DNA of 34,717 bases, from assembly GCA_021775625.1 (NCBI GenBank), contig JAJFHM010000358.1, positions 1 through 34,717 on the forward strand, read 5' to 3'. The notes beneath the pieces were generated by a model. That model was not told the DNA's origin and did no database searches. It saw only the letters and a program-made list of their open reading frames with translations. Made by a program: the position numbers and the translations under genes. Positions 1-7,689 of this stretch are shown here, piece by piece. Numbering within the stretch: position 1 is the stretch's first letter; each line of letters starts with the position of its first letter. This DNA comes from Hyphomicrobiales bacterium (lineage in GTDB: Bacteria > Pseudomonadota > Alphaproteobacteria > Rhizobiales > JAJFHB01).

Positions 1-1020
1 CCGCAGGCTGGCGGTGCGCTCGCCCCAATCGGGTGGATAGTTGAGGCCGATGGAATAACCAACGCGGCTTTCCTTGGAATAGCCGTTGTTGTTCAAAACC
101 TTCTGCCACACCGCCTCAAGCCCTTCGCATGTGGATCCGGGCCTGGCCATTTCGAGGGCCACATCGACGCCCTCGACAATCACTTTGGCGAGATCGGAAA
201 TCGCCGTCGGCGGTTTGCCCAGATGTATGGTGCGGGTCAGCGGCGTTTGGTAGTGACGCCGCGCGGCAGCGATTTCCATCATCACCAGGGCCTTATTTGG
301 CAACGGTTCGTCGGTCCATGTCAAATGCGGTGTCGAGGTGCCCTCGTCCACCTGGATCAGGGGGCAGAGGCTTGTGTAATCGCCGAAATGCCCGCCGATC
401 CCCATCACCTGCGCATGATAGACATCGGCGCAGATCTCGTATTGCGGCACACCGGGCGCCATTTTCTGCAAGGCGGCATCCATCACCTTGGTCACGATCA
501 ATCCGGCTTCCCGCATCAAATTCACTTCCGCCGGCGATTTGACCAGACGCGCCCAGTTCACCAGTTCGCGCGCGTCCGAAACTTTGGCGTTCGGCAGGCC
601 GTCGACAATGTGCCGGTGCGCGCGGGCTGTATAATAATGCGCGTCAAGCTCGACACCGATGCGGGCAGCCCCCCACCCTTTGGCGATGATCAACTCGCAC
701 AATTCATCGAACGGATGGTTGACCGGGTGATGCACCAGGGGCTCTGAAAAGCCGATGATGTTTTCAGCCGGCAGGTCGGTCGTAATATGGGCGGATTTTG
801 CATCCTGCGCCCGGCCGAACCAGATCGGCCACTCCTCGTTCTGATGCACGACCACCGCCTGCGGTGTGTAGAACGACCAGCCGTCAAAACCCGTCATCCA
901 GCCCATGTTGGCTGGATCCTGGCAGATCAGGAGATCGAAGCCAGCGCGGTCCATGCGCTGCTTCACGTCAACAACGCGGCTTGCGTATTCTTCCGCCTCA
1001 AACGGTTTTGCGTAGTTCAT
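1..1020 (-). CDS. doeA: M24-fold (pita-bread) hydrolase, ectoine hydrolase (DoeA/EutD)-like, 3' end missing
   Basis: The reading frame starts at ATG 1018-1020 and stays open to the window edge, giving 340 residues without a stop. A GGAGG lies 6 nt before the start. The N-terminus reads PANMGWMTGFDGWSFYTPQ (residues 37-55), the hallmark of ectoine hydrolases. Those enzymes open the ectoine ring to N-acetyl-diaminobutyrate in the cytoplasm. The usual M24 metal ligands are absent: where aminopeptidases P have DxG...SDxTRT, this protein has MEIAAARRHY then TPLTRT (residues 248-264). The histidine motif is GYSIGL (321-326). From memory, EutD-type enzymes share this loss and are metal-independent. 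The gene follows an M20 deacetylase on the same strand with a 52-nt gap, so the two probably form one operon. A generic Xaa-Pro peptidase-like protein is the alternative, but the lost ligands argue against a metallopeptidase. About 50-60 C-terminal residues are probably missing, judged from the family length. Confidence 0.75.
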   Translation of the reverse strand, partial: MNYAKPFEAEEYASRVVDVKQRMDRAGFDLLICQDPANMGWMTGFDGWSFYTPQAVVVHQNEEWPIWFGRAQDAKSAHITTDLPAENIIGFSEPLVHHPVNHPFDELCELIIAKGWGAARIGVELDAHYYTARAHRHIVDGLPNAKVSDARELVNWARLVKSPAEVNLMREAGLIVTKVMDAALQKMAPGVPQYEICADVYHAQVMGIGGHFGDYTSLCPLIQVDEGTSTPHLTWTDEPLPNKALVMMEIAAARRHYQTPLTRTIHLGKPPTAISDLAKVIVEGVDVALEMARPGSTCEGLEAVWQKVLNNNGYSKESRVGYSIGLNYPPDWGERTASLR

Positions 1021-1072
1021 CAAGTGCCTCCATCACCGCACAATCAATGTCTACGGTGAACGTGTGCGGTGT

Positions 1073-2236
1073 TTACCGTGTCAGGCGTTCGCCCACTTTT
1101 TCGAGAAATTCAAGCCCCTGGGCCAACTCGCCAACCCGGATGTATTCATCCGGTTGATGCGCCCGGTCGATGCTTCCCGGCCCGAACACAACCGTGGAAT
1201 AGTCCTTCTCGCTGAAGTACCCGGCATCGGTTCCAAACGAGACCACATCCTCACCATTGAGGCCGGTGAGTTCGCACACGAAAGCTACAGCTGCCGTGGC
1301 GTTCTTGTTGTCGAGTGCCGGCACCGGCGCCTCGGTGATCACCTTGATGTCGGCGTCAGGATGTATGGCGCGCATTTGCGGCAGCAACTCGGTCCTGGCG
1401 AACTCTTCAATCTCGGCGATGACAGCGGCGCCGTCCTCGCCTGGCATCGGCCGCAGCTCCCATTCAAAAGTGCACCAGCCCGCCGTCGCATTGCGTACAG
1501 CACCGCCGGTGATCGTCCCCACATTGAAGGTCGCATAGGGCGGATCATAGGGCGAGCCGATATAGGGGTTTGCAGCAAAGGCCCGGCCCATCTCATCTAT
1601 TTTCGAGATCAGCCGCGCGCCGTAGGAAATCGCGCTGACACCGCGTGACGGGTTGGACGAATGCACTTCGAAGCCGGTGATCTCGGTGCGCATTTCATAT
1701 CCGCCCTTGTGGCCCGACACGATCTTCATCTCTGTCGGCTCGCCCACGATGACAATCGCGGGCCGGTAGGCCTTGGCCGCCATATCGTCGAGCATATAGG
1801 GCATGCCGAAGCCGCCGGTTTCCTCGTCGAAGGAAAAGGCAATGTGGACGGGACGTTGCAGGTTCATTGCCACCAGGATCGGAACCGACCCCAGGACGCA
1901 GGCGAGAAACCCTTTCATGTCGACGGATCCGCGGCCGTAAAGCCGGTCGTCCTGGCGCACCAGCGTAAACGGGTCGTTGCTCCACGCCTGGCCTTCCACC
2001 GGAACCACGTCGGTATGCCCGCTCAGGACCACCCCGCCATCGACTTCCGGGCCGATCGTGGCATAGAGGTTGCCGCGCTCGCCCGTCTCATCGAAACTCA
2101 GCGACGACGCAATCCCATGCGCATCCAGATAATCGCGGCAGTAATCGACAATGTCGCCATTCGGCCGCCCCGAAATGGTCGGGAAGCCGACAAGGTGCTC
2201 CAGTATTTCAATTGTGTTCGCAACCCGCCCGTCCAT
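1073..2236 (-). CDS. argE: M20-family deacetylase, acetylornithine deacetylase (ArgE)-like
   Basis: This 387-residue cytoplasmic zinc hydrolase of the M20 family would remove an acetyl group from an N-acetylated amino acid such as N-acetylornithine. The metal and catalytic motifs are intact: SGHTDVV (His74, Asp76), GRGSVDMKG (Asp106), FDEETGGFG (Glu138-Glu139) and a C-terminal GSIDRAHQPDE with the last metal-binding His. A GAGGGG precedes ATG 2236 by about 7 nt. The length matches ArgE (about 380-390). The next gene downstream is the ectoine-hydrolase-like M24 protein, whose product would be N-acetyl-diaminobutyrate. The deacetylase could therefore act on that compound instead of on acetylornithine; this is inference from context. 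The fold and motifs are certain; the substrate is not. Confidence 0.88.
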   Translation of the reverse strand: MDGRVANTIEILEHLVGFPTISGRPNGDIVDYCRDYLDAHGIASSLSFDETGERGNLYATIGPEVDGGVVLSGHTDVVPVEGQAWSNDPFTLVRQDDRLYGRGSVDMKGFLACVLGSVPILVAMNLQRPVHIAFSFDEETGGFGMPYMLDDMAAKAYRPAIVIVGEPTEMKIVSGHKGGYEMRTEITGFEVHSSNPSRGVSAISYGARLISKIDEMGRAFAANPYIGSPYDPPYATFNVGTITGGAVRNATAGWCTFEWELRPMPGEDGAAVIAEIEEFARTELLPQMRAIHPDADIKVITEAPVPALDNKNATAAVAFVCELTGLNGEDVVSFGTDAGYFSEKDYSTVVFGPGSIDRAHQPDEYIRVGELAQGLEFLEKVGERLTR

Positions 2237-2323
2237 GGCGTCCCCTCACCCACACACGAATACATTTCAAACTGACAATCCCCTATATCACCGAGTGATG
2301 GTGATGTCCGCCGCCATGTGGGG

Positions 2324-2452
2324 TCAGTCGATATAGCCCCGCTGCCGCAGAAAGGCCTCGCGCGCTGCGGGGAAGTCTTTGTATGTCGCGGTCCCGACGC
2401 AGTCGCTGTTTGGGTCATAGCCGCCGGAGCACCCGCTCAATTCCCAAACCAT
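2324..2452 (-). CDS. possible 42-residue ORF downstream of the small exported protein
   Basis: A short frame runs from ATG 2450-2452 to TGA 2324-2326. It starts 7 nt after the stop of the preceding exported-protein gene, close enough for translational coupling. The product has two cysteines (SGCSGG and NSDCVGT) and an amphipathic C-terminal stretch around KDFPAAREAFLRQRGYID. No Shine-Dalgarno sequence is visible and there is no hydrophobic segment. I do not recognise a family. It may be a genuine micro-ORF, a decayed 3' part of the preceding gene, or chance. Confidence 0.3.
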   Translation of the reverse strand: MVWELSGCSGGYDPNSDCVGTATYKDFPAAREAFLRQRGYID

Positions 2453-2459
2453 TGTGGTG

Positions 2460-2777
2460 CTACTGGCCGCTGCAGGCAGCGGGTGCGCTTGTCATGAACT
2501 CCCCGGCCTTGACCATATCCTCCTGAGACGTCTCCGCCTGCAGCTTCTGCATGAGCGCGTCATCTTCCTTGATCACGGCGATGACAAGGTTCTGCTGCTT
2601 CTCATTCAGATCCGCCTCCGCCTTGTCGCCAATGCACTTGCAGGCGCTTTGCGGCAGGCCGAGCCGTGCCTTGCATTCGGTCTGAAGGATCTCGCCGGTT
2701 CCAGCATGGACAAGCGACGCCGGGACAACGCCAAACATGACGCCTGTGACAAGAACGGCAATGCGGGAGTTTTTCAT
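2460..2777 (-). CDS. small exported protein of unknown function
   Basis: The product is 105 residues from ATG 2777. This start is chosen over an in-frame ATG at 2831 because GAGGAAG lies 6-7 nt before it and because it puts a signal peptide at the N-terminus (MKNSRIAVLVTGVMFG..., predicted cleavage after VHA near residue 25). The mature part is about 80 residues, helical and charged. It has cysteines in an ECKARLG...SACKC pattern and one more near the C-terminus (AACSGQ), which could form disulfides in the periplasm. I do not recognise the family. The gene is divergent from the ammonium transporter across a long intergenic region, and a tiny ORF follows it. Confidence 0.65.
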   Translation of the reverse strand: MKNSRIAVLVTGVMFGVVPASLVHAGTGEILQTECKARLGLPQSACKCIGDKAEADLNEKQQNLVIAVIKEDDALMQKLQAETSQEDMVKAGEFMTSAPAACSGQ

Positions 2778-3563
2778 GGCTGCTTCCTCTTGTTCGTTGA
2801 CCGGGCGGCATGCCGCCCTTGCAGCGCCCAAAACCGGCGCGAGCGCATACTGAACAGGTTTGTGCTGGACGTCCAGATATCAGCAATGATTGCCGAATTT
2901 CTCGGCAGGATGATTCGCAATGGAAGATCTGCAAGCATTTGCAATACAAGCCAAACAGCCCGCAGGCTTGCATAAAGGGGCTTGGAAAATTTTTTGCGGT
3001 GCCTGTCATGTTCTGCATACGGTGCTCCGTCTAGCGCATGTTTATCCGGATAATACCCGGCATTTATCGGAGCTTTTCACCTCTCCCGCATGGCCGCATC
3101 GCACACCACAAATGCGTTATACCACTGGTTAACAAATAGTTATTTGGCCTTTGACTCCGCACATCCAGCTGTTAGCTTTGCCGCGTGGGGGAAGTCGAGC
3201 TGCGATTGCACTCCCGTGCGCCACGCATGGGAGGTTGGTCGAAATGTAATGCGTATTTAACCGGCAGCATTCACCAGCCTGATTTGCACCTCGACGCCGG
3301 ACTGTGAGCCGGGACGTGAAAGGTGCGATCACACGAAAGCGCCGGGAACGTCTTCCTTCAGTCCGCACAGTGATAACGGTTCAGGTTGGGGAGACCGCCT
3401 TACATTCACACATTTTGCAAACGGCACAATTGGTTACCGGCACCAAGCCCGTTCGGCTCCTGCCAAGGCCAATAGAATACGACCGGCGCAAAATATCCGA
3501 CCTGACTGAATGTGTTTAGAGAAAATTCCCGAGACACAACATTCAAGTGGGGAAATAGGGAAA
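2778..3563. other. 786-bp intergenic region between the small exported protein and amt
   Basis: I see no convincing gene here; frames of 60-80 codons exist on both strands but lack ribosome binding sites and have random-looking composition. The stretch is more AT-rich than its surroundings. It holds a perfect 12-bp palindrome TTATCCGGATAA at 3042-3053 and an inverted repeat CAAATA-GT-TATTTG at 3133-3146. At 2983-2997, TTGG and TTGC are placed so that GG and GC are exactly 10 nt apart, as in sigma-54 promoters, but this lies about 570 bp from amt. It probably carries the divergent promoters and operators of both neighbours. Confidence 0.5.
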
Positions 3564-4946
3564 ATGGAAGAGCAGCTTGCGAAGTTGATAGAAGAGGTTG
3601 CGGCCCTGAAGGCCGCAAACGCGACTGGCAACACGGTCGCAGCGGAAATGTACTACTACATCACAATTCCGCTGATGATCCTGATCCATGTCGGCTTTCT
3701 TGGCTATGAAATGGGCGCATCGCGCCTCAAGAACGTGTTGGCTTCAGGCATCAAGAACATCCTTGCCTTCGCCTTCATGATCCCGACGTTTTATTACTTT
3801 GGCTGGTTTGTCTACTGGGTGTTCCCCAATGGACTGGACTTCAGTGCCGGTCCCGCCGCGATCAGTGGCTGGGACTATGCAATGGGCGCCGCCAATCCGG
3901 TGGGAGAAGTGATGGGTCCGCATCTGGCAGACAATGCCACGGGCGTATTCTGGGGTGCGTTCACGCTCTTTGCCTGCACCACGGCGTCCATCATGTCGGG
4001 TTCGGTGATCGAACGCATCCGCATGGTGCCGTTCGTCATCCTCGCCGTCCTTCTCGGCAGCTTCGCCTGGGTCGTCGCGGCGGCCTGGGGCTGGCACGCA
4101 GACGGCTGGCTGGTTACCAAATGGGGTTTCCACGACTTTGGCGCGGCCGGCGTTGTGCACATGATCTCGGGCTTCTTCGCCCTTGGCGTGTTGCTCCATC
4201 TCGGGCCACGCATCGGCAAGTTCAACGCCGACGGCACCGCCAACCATATCGGCGGCCACAACCTGCCGCTGACCGCAATCGGCCTCTTGCTGATCATCGT
4301 CGGCTTCTGGGGCTTCCTGATGGCCTGCCTGATTTACCCGGGCGAAGCATGGTCCTGGAGTGCAACCGAGTTCACCACCATTTACGGCACGCCGATCACT
4401 CTGTCCGCATTGTCCTTCAACATTTTGATGGGCTGCGCAGGCGGGATCATCGGGGCCTGGGCCATTACCCGGGATCCGTTCTGGATGATGTCGGGTGCCC
4501 TGGGCGGGATTATCTCCTGCGCCTCCGGACTTGATATCTGGTGGCCGCCCATGGCCTTCGCCATCGGCTTCGCCGGCGCATGCATCATGCCTTATTCCTA
4601 TCGTATGTTGGAAAAATGGGGCATCGACGATGCGGTTGGCGCGGTGACGGTCCACGGCACGCTTGGTGCCTGGGGCGTGATCTCCGTCGGCATCTTCGCC
4701 AGCGGATATCCGGCTCTGTCCGGCGATGCAGGCGTTCCGGTGACCAGCTTTGTGGGTCAGTTCGTCGGCATGATCGTCATGTTCCTGTGCGGTTTCGTTC
4801 CGGGCTACCTCGGTGCCTGGATCTTCAGTGCACTGGGAATATTGCGTGTGCCTGAGTCGGCGGAAATCGCCGGCCTTGACGCCACGAAAGTTCCTTCGCA
4901 GGCATTCCCTGAAGGCATCGGACCATCGGCACATCCGGCCGAATAA
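3564..4946 (+). CDS. amt: Amt/MEP/Rh-family ammonium transporter with N-terminal coiled-coil-like segment
   Basis: This inner-membrane ammonium channel has 460 residues from ATG 3564. That start follows a GGGGAAATAGGGAAA run and is preferred to an in-frame ATG at 3510. The two pore histidines are present in their usual contexts: DFGAAGVVHMISG (Asp191, His199) and AVTVHGTLGAWG (His364). Eleven or so hydrophobic segments follow from residue 30. Two things are unusual. A charged, heptad-like N-terminal stretch (MEEQLAKLIEEVAALKAANA) replaces a signal peptide. The first helix reads MYYYITIPLMILIHVGFLGYE instead of the common Amt start. No glnK gene is next to it; instead a 61-residue membrane protein follows after 21 nt. 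Ammonium uptake or sensing is likely. The channel family is certain, the subgroup is not. Confidence 0.93.
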   Translation: MEEQLAKLIEEVAALKAANATGNTVAAEMYYYITIPLMILIHVGFLGYEMGASRLKNVLASGIKNILAFAFMIPTFYYFGWFVYWVFPNGLDFSAGPAAISGWDYAMGAANPVGEVMGPHLADNATGVFWGAFTLFACTTASIMSGSVIERIRMVPFVILAVLLGSFAWVVAAAWGWHADGWLVTKWGFHDFGAAGVVHMISGFFALGVLLHLGPRIGKFNADGTANHIGGHNLPLTAIGLLLIIVGFWGFLMACLIYPGEAWSWSATEFTTIYGTPITLSALSFNILMGCAGGIIGAWAITRDPFWMMSGALGGIISCASGLDIWWPPMAFAIGFAGACIMPYSYRMLEKWGIDDAVGAVTVHGTLGAWGVISVGIFASGYPALSGDAGVPVTSFVGQFVGMIVMFLCGFVPGYLGAWIFSALGILRVPESAEIAGLDATKVPSQAFPEGIGPSAHPAE

Positions 4947-4967
4947 CAGCGAAAAAGGAGAACACCA

Positions 4968-5153
4968 ATGGGTGCACCATTTGATTCAGGTACCTGGAAC
5001 GGCGTTGAGAACGCTTATTACGTCGGTGCCGGTGGCGGGACTGGAACAGAGATGGTCTGGCTCGTGGTCTCGATCGGTCTGTGCTTGTTGGCCTTATGGA
5101 TGGGCCATTCGCACGAGATGGATGCTTACAAGCGCTCGGAAAGCACAAAGTAG
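4968..5153 (+). CDS. 61-residue single-helix membrane protein linked to amt
   Basis: This small ORF begins at ATG 4968 with AAAAAGGAG 6-7 nt upstream, one of the best ribosome binding sites in the window. It lies 21 nt after the amt stop and just before a strong terminator, so it is co-transcribed with amt. The first 28 residues are polar and glycine-rich (GTWNGVENAYYVGAGGGTGT). One transmembrane helix follows (MVWLVVSIGLCLLALWMGH, about residues 29-47). A short charged tail ends the protein. I do not recognise a named family. A regulatory or stabilising subunit of the Amt channel, comparable to other small transporter partners, is inferred from the operon only. Confidence 0.72.
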   Translation: MGAPFDSGTWNGVENAYYVGAGGGTGTEMVWLVVSIGLCLLALWMGHSHEMDAYKRSESTK

Positions 5154-5176
5154 CTTTCTGGCCGCTGATGAAAACC

Positions 5177-5205
5177 AAGGGCGCCCTTATGGGGCGCCCT
5201 TTTTT
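5177..5205 (+). terminator. rho-independent terminator of the amt operon
   Basis: A perfect 10-bp stem AAGGGCGCCC (5177-5186) pairs with GGGCGCCCTT (5192-5201) around a 5-nt loop. A run of T continues to 5205. It lies 23 nt after the stop of the small membrane protein and before the convergent racemase gene. Confidence 0.92.
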
Positions 5206-5215
5206 CTAGATCGCT

Positions 5216-5908
5216 TCACGCCAGCGCAAAATCCAACGCCGCTCGCGCGTGCAGAACCGTGGTGTCGAACACCGGGATGTCAAAGTCGGACGGGCCGATC
5301 AACAGTCCCACCTCCGTGCACCCGAAGATGACACTGTCCGCTCCACCGTGTCTTGCCGCTGCAACCACCTCGAGATAACGCGCCTTTGATTTGGGCAGGA
5401 CCACGCCCTGGCACAATTCGTCATAGATGATGTCGTGAACGACCGTACGACCGGCATCATCAGGAACCAAAACGCCGATATCATGCGCGCGCTTCAATCG
5501 ACCTTTGTAGAACTCCTGTTCCATGGTGTATCGGGTCGCCAGGAGCAGCGGCCGCGTGACATTCGCCGACTTGATTGTCGCTGCCGTAGCATCGGCAATA
5601 TGTATGAGCGGAACATCGACCGCGGCCTGAACCTCTTCGGCCATCTTGTGCATGGTGTTGGTGCAGATCACGACACATTCGGCACCGCCCCGTTCAAGTT
5701 TGCGGGCGGCAGACACCATCTCCTCGGTCGCCGCAGTCCAGTTTCCCGCCGCCTGATACGCTTCAATCTCGGCAAAATCAAAAGACCACAACAACAGTTT
5801 GGCTGAGTGCAAACCGCCGAGGCGCTCGCGCGCCATGCGATTGAGCAGCTGATAATATGTGACCGTGCTCTCCCAGCTCATACCGCCGATCAGGCCGATG
5901 GTTTTCAT
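5216..5908 (-). CDS. ygeA: aspartate/glutamate racemase family protein, YgeA-like
   Basis: This 230-residue PLP-independent racemase interconverts D- and L-amino acids (aspartate or glutamate, or a broader range) in the cytoplasm with a two-cysteine mechanism. The N-terminus KTIGLIGGMSWEST is the family signature. The two catalytic cysteines sit in ICTNTMHK (Cys82) and FGCTEVGLL (Cys197). The motifs HIADAT and TRYTMEQEFYKGRL are shared almost verbatim with E. coli YgeA, and the length is the same. It stands alone: it converges on the amt operon terminator and is divergent from the P450 gene across 157 bp. D-amino acids for wall recycling or for use as a nitrogen source are plausible roles. 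The family is certain; the substrate is not. Confidence 0.9.
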   Translation of the reverse strand: MKTIGLIGGMSWESTVTYYQLLNRMARERLGGLHSAKLLLWSFDFAEIEAYQAAGNWTAATEEMVSAARKLERGGAECVVICTNTMHKMAEEVQAAVDVPLIHIADATAATIKSANVTRPLLLATRYTMEQEFYKGRLKRAHDIGVLVPDDAGRTVVHDIIYDELCQGVVLPKSKARYLEVVAAARHGGADSVIFGCTEVGLLIGPSDFDIPVFDTTVLHARAALDFALA

Positions 5909-6065
5909 TTCTCCCGCCTTCCCCGGCCTGCACGGAATTCCCCGGAGTGCGGCCGAATTGCCCTACAGAAATTTCTGAGAGTTCTTATATCCAGTACAAG
6001 GGCGATTCTCCGGAAACCCATCCGGAAATATCGCAGACCACCGAGGTTGAGGCAGGAGAACCACC

Positions 6066-7289
6066 ATGTCCGACACAGCGCTGACGTTCGACCTCGTATC
6101 GCAGGCCTACAAGCGCAATCCGTTTCCGACCTACCAGCGCATGCACGCAAAAGCCCCGGTGTCGCGCACCAAGATCCCTCTGGTGGGACATGCCTGGCTG
6201 GTTAGCCCTTATGACGACGTGATCGCGCTTTTGAAGGACAAGGACCGCTTTGCGCACGATCCCAAGAACGCGGGCCGCACGCAACGTGCCGGCATTGCCT
6301 GGTGGATGCCGCGCTTTGTCCGGATTTTGACCGATCACATGCTCGGCACCGACGAGCCCGACCATCGCAGGTTGCGGCGTTTGGTGGATAAGGCATTCGG
6401 ACGTCGCGGCATCGAAGGCATGCGGGCGCGCATCGAGACCATCACGGACGAACTGCTGGACCGGCTTGAGGACACGAAGGATGCAGACCTTGTCGCCGAA
6501 TTCGCACGGCCTCTTCCCCTCACCGTCATCTGCGAGTTGCTGGGCCTTCCTCACGACGATCGGCGCAAATTCACCCGATGGGTGGAAGCCATGACCCAAC
6601 CGCCAAGCGTCCTTGGCATTGCCCGGTCTTTTCCGGCCCTCCTGCAGTTGAGCCGGTATTTGCGCGCACAGTTCGAAGAACGGCGGCGCAATCCTCAAGA
6701 TGATCTGATTACAGCGCTGGTCGAAGCCGAAGACGCGGGCGAGCAACTGAACGAAGACGAACTTCTCTCGATGGTGTTCCTTCTGCTGGTTGCAGGCCAC
6801 GAAACCACTGTGCATCTGCTTGGCAGCGGCACGCTGGCGCTTCTGCAGAACCCTGGCGAACACGCCAAACTCGCAGCGGACTGGACCCTCATCGGCTCCA
6901 GCGTGGAAGAACTTTTGCGCTACACCTCACCGGTCGAGTTCGCCACAGTGCGCTACGCCATCGAAGACACCGAGCTGAGCGGACAGACCATACCGAAAGG
7001 CGAGCCCATATTGCCCGCACTGGGTGCTGCCAATTGCGATGTACAGCAATTCGACCACCCCGAGCGCCTCGACATTGCGCGGGCGCCCAACAGCCATGTC
7101 GCCCTTGGCAGCGGCATTCATTTCTGCCTCGGCCAGCAACTCGCCCGGCTTGAGGCACAGATCGCCTTCGAGCATCTGTTCAAGCGGTTTCCCGAAATGT
7201 CCCTGGCGTGTCCCTCGCAGGAATTGCAATGGCGCGGCACCCTGGGCCTGCGAGGTCTGGCCAGCCTGCCGGTGAAGCTGCGCCCCTGA
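6066..7289 (+). CDS. cytochrome P450
   Basis: This soluble bacterial P450 has 407 residues, the usual length, from ATG 6066, with GGCAGGAG just upstream. All diagnostic motifs are present: the oxygen-binding I-helix AGHETT (243-248), the K-helix ExxR in EELLR (281-285) and the heme loop GSGIHFCLGQQLAR with the thiolate Cys354. It would hydroxylate a hydrophobic substrate using electrons from a ferredoxin and its reductase; neither is encoded nearby. It looks like the CYP107/CYP109-like bulk of bacterial P450s and the substrate cannot be told. The fatty-acid oxidation operon is downstream, but a terminator and a 400-bp gap separate them, so shared function is only a guess. Confidence 0.95.
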   Translation: MSDTALTFDLVSQAYKRNPFPTYQRMHAKAPVSRTKIPLVGHAWLVSPYDDVIALLKDKDRFAHDPKNAGRTQRAGIAWWMPRFVRILTDHMLGTDEPDHRRLRRLVDKAFGRRGIEGMRARIETITDELLDRLEDTKDADLVAEFARPLPLTVICELLGLPHDDRRKFTRWVEAMTQPPSVLGIARSFPALLQLSRYLRAQFEERRRNPQDDLITALVEAEDAGEQLNEDELLSMVFLLLVAGHETTVHLLGSGTLALLQNPGEHAKLAADWTLIGSSVEELLRYTSPVEFATVRYAIEDTELSGQTIPKGEPILPALGAANCDVQQFDHPERLDIARAPNSHVALGSGIHFCLGQQLARLEAQIAFEHLFKRFPEMSLACPSQELQWRGTLGLRGLASLPVKLRP

Positions 7290-7312
7290 ACCCCGTCTTA
7301 ACGAGGTTTTTT
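7289..7312 (+). terminator. rho-independent terminator after the P450 gene
   Basis: AACCCCGT (7289-7296) pairs with ACGAGGTT (7301-7308) around a CTTA loop with one mismatch. A T tract follows to 7312. The stem starts at the last base of the P450 stop codon. Confidence 0.72.
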
Positions 7313-7371
7313 GATAATGGTTTGATCACAACAATACTTGGGCCTGCTGAACATCATAGTTGCAGTGTCGG

Positions 7372-7467
7372 TTTGACCAGATTGGTCCGGTTTGGTGTTG
7401 TGAGGAGGATGGACATGCCGCGCATATTCGACGACGAATGTCGCAAAACCGGACCAATCTGGCCAAA
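7372..7467. repeat. internal inverted repeat A of the palindromic element
   Basis: The left arm at 7372-7395 contains CCAGATTGGTCCGGTTT. The right arm at 7444-7467 is its reverse complement, with three mismatches across 24 positions. The 48-nt loop between the arms holds a smaller ATTCG-ACGA-CGAAT hairpin. Transcribed RNA could form a long cruciform-like stem. Confidence 0.75.
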
Positions 7468-7478
7468 TCCCGCAGGGA

Positions 7479-7574
7479 CGTGGCCCATTTGGCCCCTGGG
7501 CAGCGTTGCTCAAAGCTTGAAGTGGGCGACACTACGGCGCCTTTCGCGCCTTGCCAGAGGCCAAATGGGCCACG
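7479..7574. repeat. internal inverted repeat B of the palindromic element
   Basis: CGTGGCCCATTTGGCC at 7479-7494 is perfectly complementary to 7559-7574, leaving a 64-nt loop. Together with repeat A and the terminal repeats it makes a three-part folded structure. Confidence 0.78.
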
Positions 7575-7689
7575 CCGACGCTACGACTATGATGTTCAAC
7601 AGGCCCTAAAGCGCCATTGGTGTGAATTCTCATCCTGTGCCACTATATCATATGCACTCAATTCGAAGCGACAGGGAAGCTTGAGTCCC

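Larger units (their letters stand above)
7340..7606. mobile_element. 267-bp MITE-like element made of nested inverted repeats
   Basis: The ends form terminal inverted repeats: GGGCCTGCTGAACATCATAG at 7340-7359 and its near-perfect complement at 7587-7606 (one mismatch in 20). The similarity continues inward at about 8 of 12 positions. Inside lie two further long inverted repeats. In one, 7372-7395 pairs with 7444-7467. In the other, 7479-7494 pairs perfectly with 7559-7574 over 16 bp. No transposase fits inside and no clear target duplication is visible. A related solo end occurs at 22558-22583. A non-autonomous mobile element or an intergenic mosaic repeat is the best reading. It sits between the P450 terminator and fadE, so it lies in or next to the fadE promoter region. 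Confidence 0.7.

Noticed and set aside
3403-3425. ATTCACACATTTTGCA as a sigma-54 promoter closer to amt
   Set aside because: It matches CAC and TTGCA but lacks the essential GG of the -24 element.
3744-4934. 396-codon open frame antisense to amt
   Set aside because: The translation is a His/Asp/Arg-rich shadow with no domain, and the sense strand is an unmistakable ammonium channel.
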